A stretch of 64,000 bases of DNA from Selaginella moellendorffii (taxonomy: Eukaryota > Streptophyta > Lycopodiopsida > Selaginellales > Selaginellaceae). The stretch covers positions 1,056,611-1,120,610 of the forward strand of contig NW_003314310.1 of the NCBI RefSeq assembly GCF_000143415.4, given 5' to 3'. This document shows positions 1 to 12,208 of the stretch, one piece after another. Below the pieces are notes generated by a model. It was not told the DNA's origin and searched no databases. It worked only from the letters and a program-made list of their open reading frames with translations. Numbering within the stretch: the first letter of the stretch is position 1; every line of letters begins with the position of its first letter. The translations under genes and the position numbers were made by a program.

Positions 1-445
1 AAAGGGTGGCTCGCTACTGCTGCTGCTTGATGATCCTGGGAGCATGCGACTCTCAGCAACAAAAGCTAGAACTGCCAGGATCACCAAAAGGATCCTCAAA
101 CAAATGCTCCTTTTTGTCGCCATTCTCTTTTCTCTTTCACTATGGGAATTAGGATTTGGGGGAGATGGGGCTTTATAGTTTAGAGCGCGAGAACCTTTTC
201 ATGGTTCAAGAATATTCTTATTCTTCTAAAAAGGTGATTTGGAGAATCGACGCATATTCTCTTCAAAATCTAGAAACTAAAATCGACGGTCTGGATTTCA
301 TGCATTTTATCCGACGGTTGGTATTTGTTGTGTCATCTTGGTTATGGTTTTAGGGCTGTTTGGAGGTGTGGACGAAAAAAATGCGCGGGGATCTCCGGTG
401 AGGGCCACATTCCCCTCTCTTGATGCTTAATCGCGAGCGCGAGCA
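1..445. other. Upstream region of the pTAC5-like gene
   Basis: No coding sequence can be supported here. The short open frame at 156-353 has no recognisable domain. The stretch just before 446 is GC-rich and probably carries the promoter and 5' leader of the next gene. Confidence 0.4.
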
Positions 446-2055
446 ATGCCTTGCCTATCGTGCATCGTCACCGGGCGATTTCCAGCGGCAGCCGCGTCAT
501 CCGGCTCCTGCGCGTTCCAAATCCATGGCAACAACCTCATGAGCTCCCAGCACAGATTCCCGTCTGAATTTCGCGGCGCTCACAGCCTCCGCAAGGGAAT
601 CGCCGCGAGGACGAGATTTCGCAGCGCTCGCATTGTATCGGCCCAGGAATCGAGCAGCGGCACCTACTGGGAGCGCGAGGAGGCCCGGTGGCTCCGCGAG
701 GAGGAGAGGTGGAAGAGGGAGGAGCAGCGATGGCTACGTGAAGAGAAGCGCTGGAACAGCGATCGAGAATATTGGGCAGTGGAGTCGTCGCGGATGAAGG
801 AAGAGATCACTAGTCTCAGGAAGGAGGTGGAGAGGTTGGGCCGCAGCGATCAAGTCCCTGACAAGCACGACGCGTCTCCTTCGTCGCTTAGAGATGTTCT
901 CGTGGGTCTCCTGCGAACTTTGAGCGATAGAAATGAAGAGGCAGTGGCGCCACCGTCCCAGCCAGCGAAGGCTCCACCCATGGTTACCGAGAAATCCGTG
1001 GAGAGCATCAAGTTCGTTCTATCGCCCTCGGAGACTAGCGCTGGCCAGACCAAAAGTTCTTCCAACTCCAAAGGTGGCACCAAAGGTTCTTCCAAGACAG
1101 AGAAGAAGCACGCCATCTCCAACAAGCAGGAAGCGCGGAGCTTGAAATACGGGGCTGAGGGCGATGATGTTAAGCTTCTCCAGGTGTGGTACGTGCTTTC
1201 CTTTTCGTTTTTGCGTCCGGCATTCTCTTCGTTTCATTTTCTTTCTTGCTCCAAGTATTTCTAAACCATTGCCATCTTGTTCTTTTCCTTGTGAATTCGC
1301 AGGAGGCTCTTGCAAAGCTTGGGTTCTATTGCGGGGACGACGACATGGAGTATGCTTCTTTCTCTAGCGGCACAGACCGGGCTGTGAAGTCATGGCAGGT
1401 ACTCTTTTGCTACCTCCTCTGTCTTGCCTTCGTCTCGCAAGGTATGACCCCGTGTCTTGAATCTGGCATGCAGTCATCTATAGGTGCTGCAGAGGATGGA
1501 ATTGTTACTGCGCAAGTGTTGTCGCAACTTATCAGTGAGCATCAAGTCATAACAGTGAATACCTCCGCTGCGATCAAACCGCCCGAGGTATCTTAGTTCC
1601 TGTAAAACGTTTGGAGCTTTTTGAGGCCTTACCCTTCGACTTTATACAGAGCCCAGAGGTTGTGGATAGAAGCTCCACCGGACGAGTTTACCTCCTGGGA
1701 GAAAATCGATGGGAGGATCCGGAGAGACTGTTGCACAGGCGGCAAGCGAATCCCGCTGCGTCTCAGAACTGCTATACGTGTAGAGGCGAAGGCCAGACAC
1801 TGTGCTCGGGTTGGTACTTCTCAAACTTTCTCTTCTACATATCTCAAAGATTGGTTTGCAGAATGCGATGGCACTGGAGAACTTAACGTCGAAGAACAGG
1901 CAAGCTTTCAAGCACTTCCATTCGGTGTTACTTATACTCGTTTAAACTTGCAGTTCCTCGACTGGGCCGGCGAAGGGGCCAAGTGCCCATACTGTGATGG
2001 CTCGGGGACTGTGGTTTGTGAAGACTGCAAGGGGAAGGGCGTGGCGGCCACTTAA
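446..2055 (+). CDS. PTAC5: pTAC5-like plastid protein (coiled coil, PG-binding fold, DnaJ-type zinc finger)
   Basis: Six exons by inspection: 446-1183, 1303-1398, 1474-1587, 1650-1809, 1862-1899 and 1954-2055, giving about 415 aa. The N-terminus is basic and Ser/Ala/Arg-rich, like a plastid transit peptide. It is followed by repeated W-R/K-REEE-RW units (about residues 70-105) that should form a charged helix. Residues around 230-315 look like a peptidoglycan-binding-like fold (SLKYGAEGDDVKLLQ, then a GLY-type repeat). The C-terminus has four CxxC-type pairs of the DnaJ cysteine-rich zinc finger (CYTCRGEG, CDGTGE, CPYCDGSG, CEDCKGKG). This combination is that of Arabidopsis pTAC5, a plastid nucleoid/transcription-associated protein. 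The fifth intron (1900-1953) has a GC donor, is 54 nt long and stays open in frame, so it could be retained without breaking the protein. Confidence 0.85.
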
Positions 2056-2459
2056 GCTAGAGTTCGTCCAAAGTGTAATAAGATCGTTCACTTAAGCTCG
2101 TTTAAACTCCCATGGCTGACTTACTTGATACGTGCCTTGCAGTTTTAGAAGGCTTGAACAATGTTCCAGCTCCGAAGCGAACACCACGAAATTCATTCTT
2201 TTAGAACGTATGTATTTTTACTTGCCGAAACTTGCTTCCACTGGCTGCAAATTCTAATCTTTATAGCTGAAGAGGAATGGAAGTTTTGATGTAACTCGTC
2301 TTCAAGGCAATGCTCTTCGAAAGATCGATCAATTCTATCAGAAACTGTCGACCGTCGGATGAAGCTCCATAGCAGCCGTTGGATTGATGAAATCCAAACC
2401 GTCGGCTGTAATTTGTTTGTAGAACCCTGAATCTGGTGTGACCTATATTGTCGGGTGCC
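2056..2459. other. Intergenic, pTAC5 3' end to OST48 promoter
   Basis: About 400 bp with no supported gene. It should hold the pTAC5 3' UTR and the promoter of the OST48 gene. The minus-strand open frames across it show no domain. Confidence 0.4.
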
Positions 2460-4492
2460 ATGGCGGGGGCGGAGGCAATCGTCGCGGCAGTGGTCGCATC
2501 CCTGATCCTCAGCTGCGCGGCCTTTACCGAGGAGAATCCAACCGATCGGCGCGTTCTTGTTCTTCTGGAGGATCTCGCCATCGAGTCCACGCATTCGTTG
2601 TTCTTCAAATCCCTCTCAGGTTTGCTGCGCAGCATCGCATTTTCGTGCATTCTTTGCTGATCCGAGGCTGTAGACAGAGGCTACGAGCTGGATTTGAAGC
2701 TTTCGACAGATCCGAAGCTAGCGCTTCAAAGGTATGGAGAGTATTTGTACGACGCTCTCGTGATTTTCTCTCCTTCGGTCGAAAGTAAGCATTGCAAAGA
2801 TCTGTGTGAAAGTAGAAATATCGCCTCACGTTTTTTGTTTGTTCGTGAAGAATTGGGTGGCTCGCTCACGAGCGAGGCAGTGCTTGACTTTGTGGACTCG
2901 GGACATGACTTGATTTTGGCTGCGAATTCCACCACCTCGCAGTTTATTCGCAACCTGGCTGCTGAATGTGGAGTAGAGTTTGAAGAGGTACGTGAAGCTT
3001 TGTGAATTTAGCATTCTGGAAAATTCATCTCGTCATTTTCAGGATTTCGATTCCGTTGTGATAGACCATCTGAGTTTTGATGATGCACGCGATGCCAAAG
3101 ACCACAGTTTGCTTGCAACGAAGAGCCTTATCAAATCTAAGGTCATTCTTGGTGCCAAGGAAATTCAGGTATCAAGGAATAGCTCTTTTTTGTAAGGTGC
3201 TTACTGTCCAACAAATACTTCTGCTAGGCTCCCATTCTCTACCGTGGCATAGGGCATGTAGTGAGTCCCGCGAATAGCCTGGTGAGTGTCCTTTCTGCTA
3301 GTTTCAACATATTGTTCATCTAGAATTCCAGGCTATAAAGGTGTTGACTGCATCGTCCTCAGCGTATTCAGCGAATCCGAATGCTGTATTGGCGAGTCCT
3401 CCTGCTCTTACTGGCACAAGTATCGGACTGGTCTCTGTTGTCCAGGTATGCATTGTATTCATTTCTTCTGCTTCTTTTCATTTTTTTAATTTTTCCTTGC
3501 AGGCTAGAAACAATGCACGCATCTTAATATCGGGGTCCTTGGACATGTTCAGCGACAAGTGAGCATTGTTTGCTTCTCTAAATTTGGTTGTGACTGGTGA
3601 GCTTGTCTTCATGCAGTTTCATCAATTCGCCTGTTCGAATCACTGGAAGTACAGAGAGGTCTGAGCTCCAGTCTGATGATTCATTTCTAAAGTTTCGTGT
3701 TTATTTTAGGTTCGATAAATCAGGCAACCAGGAGTTCGTTGATGAGCTGAGCAAGTGGGTGTTTCATGAAAGAGGCCACTTAAAGGTGATCCTAAAAACG
3801 CAGGACTATTTTGGCGCTAACCTCCCATTCTCCAGGCTGTAAATCTACAACATCACAAAGTTGGAGAGAGCGGCGAGCCTTCGATGTACAGAATCACCGA
3901 CCATCTTGTGGGTTAAGCAAGTTGACTGAATGCGTAGCTCTTACTCTTTGCTTTCTGTGTGACGCAGGAATTTTCTCTCGAGATTTACGAATGGACGGGC
4001 AAAAACTGGCAGCCATACCAAGCAGATGACGTCCAAGTGGAGTTCTACATGATGAGCCCTTATGTACTCAAGACATTGAATCACAACGGGAAGGTGCTGT
4101 AAGAACTGGACTGAGTTATGGATTTATCAGCTGTGTGGCAATGCAGGGTAAATACGAGACATCCTTTCAAGTCCCGGACGTCTATGGAGTATTCCAATTC
4201 AAGGTTGATTATAAGAGACTCGGCTACACCACTCTGGACCTGAGCAAGCAGGTAAATAGACTTGAAGACATTCAAATGTGGTACTAAATGCGTGCCCATG
4301 CAGATCCCTGTGAGACCTTCTCGTCATAACGAGTACGAAAGGTTCATCAAGGCTGCATACCCTTACTACGGGGGCGCGTTTTCAATGGTACATATATTAC
4401 GGTGGTTGCTTGTTTGGTGGATGATCTGATTCTTGTTATTACAGATGGCAGGCTTTTTTGTTTTCGGCATTGCCTTCTTGTATCACAAGTAG
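2460..4492 (+). CDS. OST48: Oligosaccharyltransferase 48 kDa subunit (OST48/DDOST)
   Basis: A gene of about 14 short exons encodes the 48 kDa subunit of the ER oligosaccharyltransferase, which transfers the dolichol-linked glycan to Asn in N-glycosylation. The start at 2460 opens a signal peptide (hydrophobic run [16 protein letters not shown]). The mature N-terminus has [20 protein letters not shown], followed by [11 protein letters not shown] and [14 protein letters not shown]. Later exons give [18 protein letters not shown], the [17 protein letters not shown] block and the lumenal [18 protein letters not shown] segment. The last two exons encode [22 protein letters not shown] and a C-terminal membrane helix ending in FLYHK, diagnostic of OST48. 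All exons join in frame with GT-AG introns of roughly 40-90 bp. It looks intact and of normal length (about 440 aa). Confidence 0.93.
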
Positions 4493-6392
4493 GAACTGAC
4501 TACAGACCGGTGTAGTGTTTCACAAGTCGTGAGCTAAATTATGAAGAAGGATCTGTCAAAGTCGCTATATTCTGCTTATGCTTCTTGTTGGGGTTTTTGT
4601 CGAACAGTATCCAGTGTAGCAGCGGTGGAGCCATGTGCAAATCTAGTGGCCCCGTGAGCCTTTCATGTTGGGCCATCTCTCCCAGGCAAGCGTATGCTTT
4701 TCTTTTCATTCTCTCTCTCTCTCTCTCTCTCGTGGACTAACTTAGTCCAGTTTTTAAGGACGGGACATTTGGGTGGAGTGAGATTCAAGCATAGGACGCG
4801 TCCCAATAGGAGACATTTCATGTCAACGTCAGGGGGGAAAAGCAAATGAAAAGCGCCTGGGAGATTGGCAGGAAGGTCTTAAAAGCCGCAAAGTGGGAAG
4901 ATTTCCCACAAAAACCACACCGACATCCTCCCCCTCTTACTGCATCTGATCCTACTGGTAAAGGAGTTCACTCGATATTCACTTTCTGATTTTTCTCCTT
5001 TTCATTTTCCAGCGGGACCGTCTGCCACCGAAACGTAGGAGCGACACGACACTACACTACAGTAGTACAGCAGCACAGACAGTTTTTGTTTTCCCGGATC
5101 GGCTTTGATCCTCCTGGAGGGGTAAGAGTAACCTCTGGTTTGATGTGACGCGCGTTGTATTCCAGGCGAAGTCAAGCGATGCTTTCTCGTTGCAACTGAC
5201 TCCTGGCCGGGCTGCCAAAATGCCATATGGGTGGGGACACCGCGCCACGACACTTTAAATGGTACATTAACGTAAATCGTTCTCGAGCGTGGAAAGAGAG
5301 CTCGATAACAAAACAGACAAAGCTCCAAGTTTATGGACTTGCGCGCTTGTCAATGGGGTGTTTTTATTGGCAGCCAAAGACGAACACAAGCAAAGAAAGC
5401 GAAGCAAAGAAAGGGGCTGTGTGAGAGGGACAAGCAAAGATGTAGACGGGCACCACTAGTCGCACAGGCAAAGCAAAGAGAGGAAAAAAAAAACAATGGG
5501 GCATGCAACACAGCAGGGACAGCAATGAAGTTGATAATTGAAAGCAAAAAAGAAAGAGGAGGACAAGCTGGCTGTCACAAACCAACATATAAGCCTTGTG
5601 CACCACCCTTTTTTTCCACACAAACAGTGGGGTTGGGGGGTAAACCCCGGGCAGGCCCACGCTGCCCGCCGTTAGCTGACGGCGCTAGGGCATGCCAGGC
5701 TGGCGCGAACCCGCGTAAACCCTAAAGCAAGATTTAGCTTTGACCCGGGGTGCGATCATAATCGTAATAGTGATTTTCCACGTGTCATGAGCGTCAGATT
5801 GCCTTGTATCGCAAACTTTTCCAGGACATCATGTCATACGTTAGTAGTGGCCGCCACACGGCGGGGGATATTCCCGCCACCTACTCTGGGGAATCTGCCC
5901 GCCACCTGGCCTTTGGCGGGCTCGGGTTACGGAGGCCACCTATTCCGCTCCCGAGCTAGCTGTCCGGCCCGCTGCCCGCGGGCAGCCGGGCACGTGCGCG
6001 GGAGAGGGATATTCCGGCTGCGTGGGGGATATTCTGGCGGCGGAGACCTTCATTTTTTTGGGCATGGCGAATGATGGGGAGCTCTCGTGTGCCTGGTAGT
6101 GAGAGTGTGCGCGTTTTAGCGTTTTTTGTGGTGGCTCGCGAGGGCGAGGGCATGCAGCGTGACCGCGCGGCCCAGGGCACAGCGATCTCGCGAGGTTGGA
6201 GGCGCGGCATTGTGAAGATCGCCGCTGGGAGCTTTTGTCTCGCGTGAATGCGGGGCCGCATTTGCACGGCGCCAGCAGCAGGAGCGGGATTTCGGCCCCG
6301 ATTCGTCGTCGCCACGGCAGCGCCGCCGCGAATCCATCGCGGGGGAGGAGTGATCGGGTGATATTTCGATCCGGGGGGGTTTTTGGCGGCCA
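4493..6392. promoter_or_regulatory. Long upstream region of the CesA gene
   Basis: 1.9 kb without a supported gene between OST48 and CesA. The first part is AT-richer; the part from about 5,600 to 6,390 is strongly GC-rich with repeated GCCCGCC/GGCGGG blocks. CACGTG-type cores (G-box/ABRE-like) occur near 5,779 and 5,991. Many open frames exist on both strands but none has a domain or a convincing splice pattern. I read this as CesA promoter plus 5' leader; the transcription start cannot be placed from sequence. Confidence 0.5.
4711..4731. repeat. (CT)n microsatellite
   Basis: An uninterrupted CT run of 21 nt lies about 220 bp downstream of the OST48 stop. Confidence 0.95.
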
Positions 6393-9300
6393 ATGGAGGC
6401 GAGCGCGGGATTAGTCGCGGGGTCGCACAATCGCAACGAGCTGGTGGTCATCCGGCAGGAAGGAGACGGGGTACGCCAAAATCTCCTCTCCTTGCTCGAG
6501 ATTTCTTTCTTTTCTCTCGAATTTCGCGCATCTGGCCGGGAATCCTAGGCCTGGGCGGCCAGGCCTCGGGCTCTCGGGCCTTTTCGCGCAATCTCTCTTT
6601 TCTTTTGTTTTGTTCTTGGTGGTTGGCCTCGTTGGATGATGTTGGTGGATTTATTTGCTCAATGCAGGTGAAGCCATTGAAGCACCTCAACGGCCAAGTC
6701 TGCCAAATCTGTGGGGATGACGTCGGGTGTACAGTCGATGGCGAGCTCTTCGTTGCGTGCAACGAGTGTGCCTTCCCGGTGTGTCGCCCTTGCTACGAGT
6801 ACGAGCGCAAGGATGGGAACCAGTCGTGCCCCCAGTGTAAAACGCGATACCGGCGCCACAAAGGTAAAGAGCTAGCGTGATCTTTGCTCGGGTTCGCAGG
6901 AGCTGTGGCTTACTGGGTTTTCCTTTTCCTGTTGGGCGAATGCAGGTAGCCCTCGCGTCGAGGGAGACGAGGACGAGGACGATGTTGACGATCTCGAGAA
7001 CGAGTTTAATTTCAATGAGGATCGCCAGGAGAGGCAGCAGCACATTGCCGAGGCAATGCTGCATGGGCACATGAGCTATGGGCGCGGGGACGAGCAGGAC
7101 TTGCCGCCGGATATGATGCAGCCCATCCAGCCAAGGCATCCTCTACTCACCAACGGAGAGATGGTAACTTTCTGCCTAGCTTTTTCTGTGGCTTTCACTT
7201 TTTTTTTCTTTTCTCCTTTTTCTGCTAGATTACATGCAAACTCACCACTCTCTTTTGTCTTTTTACCAGTTTTCTGGAGAGCTCCATGGAATTCCTCCCG
7301 ACCATCATGCAATCGTTGTGCCACCTATGCTCGGTGGAAAACGCGTACACCCTCTTCCTTACATCGATCCGAACCTTCAAGGTTGGTGTTAACGATGATA
7401 TGGCACACGCACGCTGTATTAAACGATATATTTGTTTTGTCGTCACAGTTCAACCCAGATCCATGATGGATCCTGATAAGGATCTGGCATCTTATGGCTA
7501 TGGAAGCGTGGCCTGGAAAGAGAGGTTGGAGAGCTGGAAGCTAAAGCAGCAGAAAATGCAAATGATGATGACTGAAGGCAACCAAGGAGATGGAAAGGGA
7601 GGAGACCATGGTGACGATGGGAATGGACCCGACCTACCAATGTACGTCGTTTTGCTTTTTGCCTCATCTTGCTAATGGTTTTATGTTTCTGTAGAATGGA
7701 CGAGGCGAGACAGCCTCTTTCAAGAAAGGTTCCAATCCCCTCGAGTAGGATCAATCCTTACAGAATGATTATAGTCATTCGTCTGGTGATCCTGGGATTC
7801 TTCTTCCGTTATAGAATTATGAATCCCGTGCGAGATGCATACCCCTTGTGGTTGACGTCGATCATTTGCGAGATCTGGTTCGCGTTGTCTTGGATTCTTG
7901 ATCAGTTTCCAAAATGGCTTCCAATCGAACGAGAGACGTACCTGGACAGACTTTCTTTGAGGTAGGCGCGTTAGTATATACATTGCCATTGATGTTGATT
8001 TTAATGGCGTGGGTTTCAGATATGAGAAAGATGGGGAGCCATCGCAACTCGCTTCTGTCGATGTCTACGTCAGTACTGTGGATCCGATGAAAGAGCCGCC
8101 GTTAGTCACGGCGAACACCGTTCTTTCGATCTTGTCAGTTGATTATCCCGTCGACAAGGTTTCTTGCTACGTTTCAGACGATGGTGCTGCAATGTTGACA
8201 TTCGAGGCGCTCTCTGAAACTTCCGAGTTTGCCCGCAAGTGGGTGCCGTTTTGCAAGAAGTTCAACATTGAGCCTCGGGCACCCGAATGGTACTTTGCGC
8301 AAAAGATTGATTATTTGAAGGATAAAGTCCAACCGAGTTTTGTAAAAGAAAGACGCGCCATGAAGGTATGTATATGCACTTCGTGTTTCTATTTCCTAAT
8401 AGTGAACATGCAGAGGGAGTACGAGGAGTTTAAAGTTCGCATCAATGCTCTGGTTGCAAAGGCGCAAAAAGTTCCAGAGGAGGGATGGACGATGCAAGAT
8501 GGGACTCCGTGGCCTGGAAACAATACGCGCGATCATCCGGGCATGATTCAGGTACGTATTTCCTCATTTCTGTCAGGACCGATAAAGAACGAGTGTTTGC
8601 AGGTGTTCTTGGGTCATAGTGGTGGTCATGACACGGAAGGAAATGAGTTACCTCGCCTGGTGTATGTTTCTCGTGAGAAGCGCCCTGGGTTTAACCATCA
8701 CAAAAAGGCCGGTGCTATGAATGCCTTGGTACGGTTTCTATACTCTGATCTTTTATGTTTTTGTTGACAATCAACTTCTCCAGGTGCGAGTGTCTGCGGT
8801 GCTAACGAATGCTCCATATTTTCTTAACTTGGATTGCGATCACTACATAAACAACAGCAAGGCTGTGAGAGAGGCTATGTGCTTTATGATGGATCCAACA
8901 CTAGGGAGGAAGGTTTGCTACGTGCAGTTTCCTCAGAGGTTTGATGGTATTGATCGTCACGATCGATACGCTAACCGCAACACCGTCTTCTTTGACGTAA
9001 GACTACTAAACGTTAGGTGTTTACACTTGCTGACTCTGTGATTTTTCAGATTAACATGAAAGGTCTCGACGGCATTCAGGGCCCCGTATACGTGGGTACA
9101 GGTTGCGTCTTCCGAAGACAATCGCTTTATGGTTACGAGGCACCTGCTGGAGAGAAAGAGAAGGAAGCGGCCAGTACTTGTGATTGCTGTCCCGGATTTT
9201 GTTGTGGGAAGCGGAAGAAGACCAAGAAGCAAAAAGTGAAGAAGATGGAGAAGAGAATGATGTCTACCAGGAGTGATTCGTCCGTCCCAATCTTCAACCT

Positions 9301-10629
9301 CGATGACATAGAAGAAGGATTTGAAGGTAAACAGTTTACTCAGGTGTTTTTCTTTTTTCGTAACTCTTTTTTTCATTTCAGGATTTGATGAAGAGAAATC
9401 GACGCTAATGTCTCAAAAGAATTTTGAAAAGCGGTTTGGTCAATCTCCTGTTTTTATCGCATCAACACTTTTGGAGCACGGAGGTGTTCCTCAGTCGGCG
9501 AGCCCCGCCTCCCTTTTGAAAGAAGCCATTCACGTGATTAGTTGTGGTTACGAAGACAAAACCGAGTGGGGAAAAGAGGTAACGCAATGCAGGTTCAGAG
9601 ACATTCCTCACACATTTATGTAACTGTTTCAGATTGGATGGATTTACGGCTCAGTCACGGAAGATATCTTGACTGGTTTCAAGATGCACGCTCGTGGTTG
9701 GAGATCAATCTACTGCATGCCTCAACGAGCTGCATTCAAGGGATCCGCACCTATCAACTTGTCCGATCGTCTCAACCAGGTGCTCCGGTGGGCTTTGGGG
9801 TCCGTTGAGATCTTCCTGAGCAGGCATTGTCCCCTGTGGTATGGCTACGGTGGCCGGCTGAAATGGCTCGAGAGATTTGCGTACATCAACACGACGGTCT
9901 ATCCTCTCACGTCCATTCCTCTCGTGGCCTACTGCACGCTTCCAGCAGTCTGTTTGCTCACCGGAAAGTTCATCATCCCAGAGGTACGTACGAAGCTTTG
10001 TTACAAGTTTCTTGGAGCTCACATCGTCTCCTTTTTGACACGTCCAGATAAGCAACTTCGCCAGCTTGTGGTTCATCTCCATGTTCGTGTCCATCTTCGC
10101 CACGGCCATTCTGGAGATGCGGTGGAGCAACGTCGGCATCGAGGAGTGGTGGAGGAACGAGCAGTTCTGGGTCATCGGCGGCGTCTCGTCCCACCTCTTC
10201 GCGGTGTTCCAGGGCCTGCTCAAAGTCCTCGCCGGTATCGACACCAACTTCACGGTGACGTCCAAGGCCACGGACGACGAGGAGTTTGGCGAGCTCTACA
10301 CACTCAAGTGGACGACGCTGCTCGTCCCCCCGACGACGCTGCTTATCATCAACCTGGTGGGAGTGGTGGCCGGTTTGGCGGACGCCATCAACAGCGGGTA
10401 CCAGTCGTGGGGGCCGCTGTTCGGGAAGCTGTTCTTCGCGTTCTGGGTGATCGTCCACTTGTATCCGTTCCTCAAGGGGCTCATGGGACGGCAAAACAGG
10501 ACGCCCACCATCGTCATCGTCTGGTCGATCCTGCTGGCTTCGATCTTCTCGCTTCTTTGGGTGAGGATCGATCCATTCTTGCCGAAGACCCAGGGGCCTC
10601 ACTTGCAACAGTGTGGATTGAACTGCTAG
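6393..10629 (+). CDS. CESA: Cellulose synthase catalytic subunit (CesA, GT2)
   Basis: A many-exon gene (first exons 6393-6470, 6668-6863, 6946-7163) encodes a full-length CesA of roughly 1,080 aa, which makes beta-1,4-glucan at the plasma membrane in rosette complexes. The N-terminus starts [20 protein letters not shown] and is followed by the RING-type zinc domain ([33 protein letters not shown]). Two membrane helices follow (near [15 protein letters not shown] and [17 protein letters not shown]). The catalytic signature is complete: DD in [11 protein letters not shown] in LDCDHY, TED in [10 protein letters not shown] and QxxRW in LNQVLRW. A class-specific region rich in Cys and Lys ([14 protein letters not shown]) and six C-terminal helices follow; the protein ends GLNC. 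Introns are 50-200 bp. The [19 protein letters not shown] block is standard for CesA rather than Csl. I cannot assign it to a primary- or secondary-wall class, since lycophyte CesAs diverged independently. Confidence 0.97.
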
Positions 10630-10885
10630 CTACCACGGTACCCATTTTTCGTTCGGTTTTTTATTTTTCTTTCTTTCTTCTTTTTCTCTCTTTTATTTCT
10701 TTTCTTTTTTTTTTCTCGTCTTTTTGGATTGAATCTGGCAGGAGCTACCGAAGAAAAAAAAAATGGTGGTGAGAAAGTAAAAAATTGTACATTAGTTCTC
10801 TTTTTAGCGACCACAACCAAGTCGAGCGGTTTTATTCTTTTGCTTTCCACGTTTCCCGGAAGAACACGAGTGCTGCAAGGAGAGG

Positions 10886-10900
10886 TTTTAGGGTTTAGGG
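10886..10900 (+). promoter_or_regulatory. Telo-box-like motif upstream of NAA38
   Basis: TTTTAGGGTTTAGGG lies 7 nt before the NAA38 ATG. Telo boxes (AAACCCTAA) are known plant promoter elements of housekeeping and ribosomal genes and can recruit Polycomb-linked factors. A single AAACCCTA core also sits in the CAC2 promoter. Confidence 0.5.
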
Positions 10901-10906
10901 ATTTGG

Positions 10907-11197
10907 ATGGAAGGAGGAGGAGTGGAGGTGGAGGAGAGGGCGAGCGTGAAGCAGTGCCGCAAGCTGCTGTACAGGAGCATGCGCATCGGCGTTGCGGACG
11001 GGCGGATTTTCGTGGGTAAGTTCCACTGCCTGGACAAGCAAGGGAATATCATCCTCTACGACACGCTGGAGCAGCGGCAGGGCGCGGGCACGGAGCCTCG
11101 GAGCCTGGGATTAGTTCTCATCCCCACGCATTGCCGCGTTTCTTGCCATGTCGAGTGCTCGCTGGGGGAAAATCTCTCGGGGCTCTCTTTGAACTAA
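10907..11197 (+). CDS. NAA38: NatC auxiliary subunit NAA38 (LSMD1-like Lsm protein)
   Basis: An intronless ORF of 96 aa with an Sm/Lsm fold. Motifs seen: LLYRSMRIGVADGRIFVGKF, then CLDKQGNIILYDTLE (Sm1), and RSLGLVLIPTHCRVSCHVEC (Sm2). The CHVEC ending of Sm2 and the RSMRI.V.DGR start are typical of LSMD1/NAA38, the small non-catalytic subunit of the NatC N-terminal acetyltransferase, rather than of spliceosomal Sm or Lsm1-8. The start at 10907 is the first ATG after the TTTAGGG motif. The LHP1-like gene follows 135 bp downstream on the same strand. Confidence 0.85.
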   Translation: MEGGGVEVEERASVKQCRKLLYRSMRIGVADGRIFVGKFHCLDKQGNIILYDTLEQRQGAGTEPRSLGLVLIPTHCRVSCHVECSLGENLSGLSLN

Positions 11198-11332
11198 AGT
11201 CCCCTCTTTCTTTCTTCTTCGTTTCACTCTCTTTTATTCGATCTTTTCCTCTTGCTACTTTTATTTCCATCGCTTTGGAGTGTGTTTTTAGCCTCTGCTG
11301 GGTTGCCTTTTGCAGCGCTGTGCTACTAGACC

Positions 11333-12208
11333 ATGGAGAAGAGAAAGAGAAAGAGTGTCTCGTTTTACAGCTCGCAGCAGTGGGACAAGCAGCGCGCCAA
11401 GCGATCCCGCAACGACGATGACGAGTTTTATGAGGTGGAATCCATCCAGCAGATGAGGCTTTTCGAGGTTCGAGCTGTTCCTTTGGTTCTTCTTTCGCTC
11501 AAGATGCTTGCTCTGTTTTCTTTGCAGGGAAAACTCCATTACTACATAAAATGGTGTGCTTTCTTCGCTCTATGTTTTTTTCTTAAAGGTTTTCTTTCGC
11601 TGCAGGAAGGGATATCCAGAGGAGTTCAATACTTGGGAGCCGCACAAGCACCTAGCGAATTGCCCCCAGGCCCTCAAGGACTTCGAGCGGAGGTAAGAGC
11701 GTCATTTCCTCTCATGACAAATGAAACAATCGCTTCTTTTTTTTCTTGTAGTCAGCAAGCTTTGGTAGCAGCTGAAGTGAAAGCTGAGGTGAAAGCTGAA
11801 GTGGAAGGCGAGAAGGCCCTGCCTCCATTGCTAGCTGCAAAGCCACACCAGGACCTTGGAAGCCCGAGTTTGCAGTCCACTGTTGCGAATCACGTCGCGG
11901 TGGAAAAAATTCTCAAGGCAATGAGCTACTCCACGAGAGAACTCAGCAACGGGGAGAAGGATCTCAATGTGACCTTCAAGGTTCTACGGTAAGACTGGCC
12001 TTTGTTTCTAGGCTTTTCTCTTGAGCTTGTTCGCTTTGTTTCGCCCTGTAGGTCCGATGGCGAGGAGATTCTACTGGATAACAAGTACCTGCGCGAAAAT
12101 TATCCCCAGCTGGTAGTTTTCATTCTTTTTTTTCTCCTTTCGTGTTTTATCATGAATTTGCAGCTTCTGGATTTCTACGAACAGCGTGTGAGGAACGTCC
12201 GGCAATGA
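11333..12208 (+). CDS. LHP1: LHP1/HP1-like chromodomain protein with chromo-shadow domain
   Basis: Short exons joined in frame give a protein of about 200 aa. The N-terminus is basic (MEKRKRKSVSFYSSQQW). The chromodomain follows (EFYEVESIQQMRL, GKLHYYIKWKGYPEEFNTWEP, LANCPQALKDFE) and carries the aromatic cage residues Y, W and W expected for methyl-lysine H3 binding. A linker has EVKAEVKAEVEGE repeats. The C-terminus is a chromo-shadow-like domain (DLNVTFKVLRSDGEEILLDN, YPQLLLDFYEQRVR), very close to Arabidopsis LHP1/TFL2, the reader of H3K27me3/H3K9me. It is about half the length of angiosperm LHP1 and in layout closer to animal HP1. Likely nuclear. Confidence 0.88.

Noticed and set aside
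156-353. Open frame upstream of the pTAC5-like gene
   Set aside because: No domain, no splice continuation and ordinary composition; likely leader or spacer.
2193-2650. Two overlapping minus-strand frames over the OST48 start
   Set aside because: They are antisense shadows of the OST48 first exon and its promoter.
5333-6451. Several long frames on both strands before CesA
   Set aside because: Caused by GC-rich sequence with few stops; no motif and no consistent splicing.
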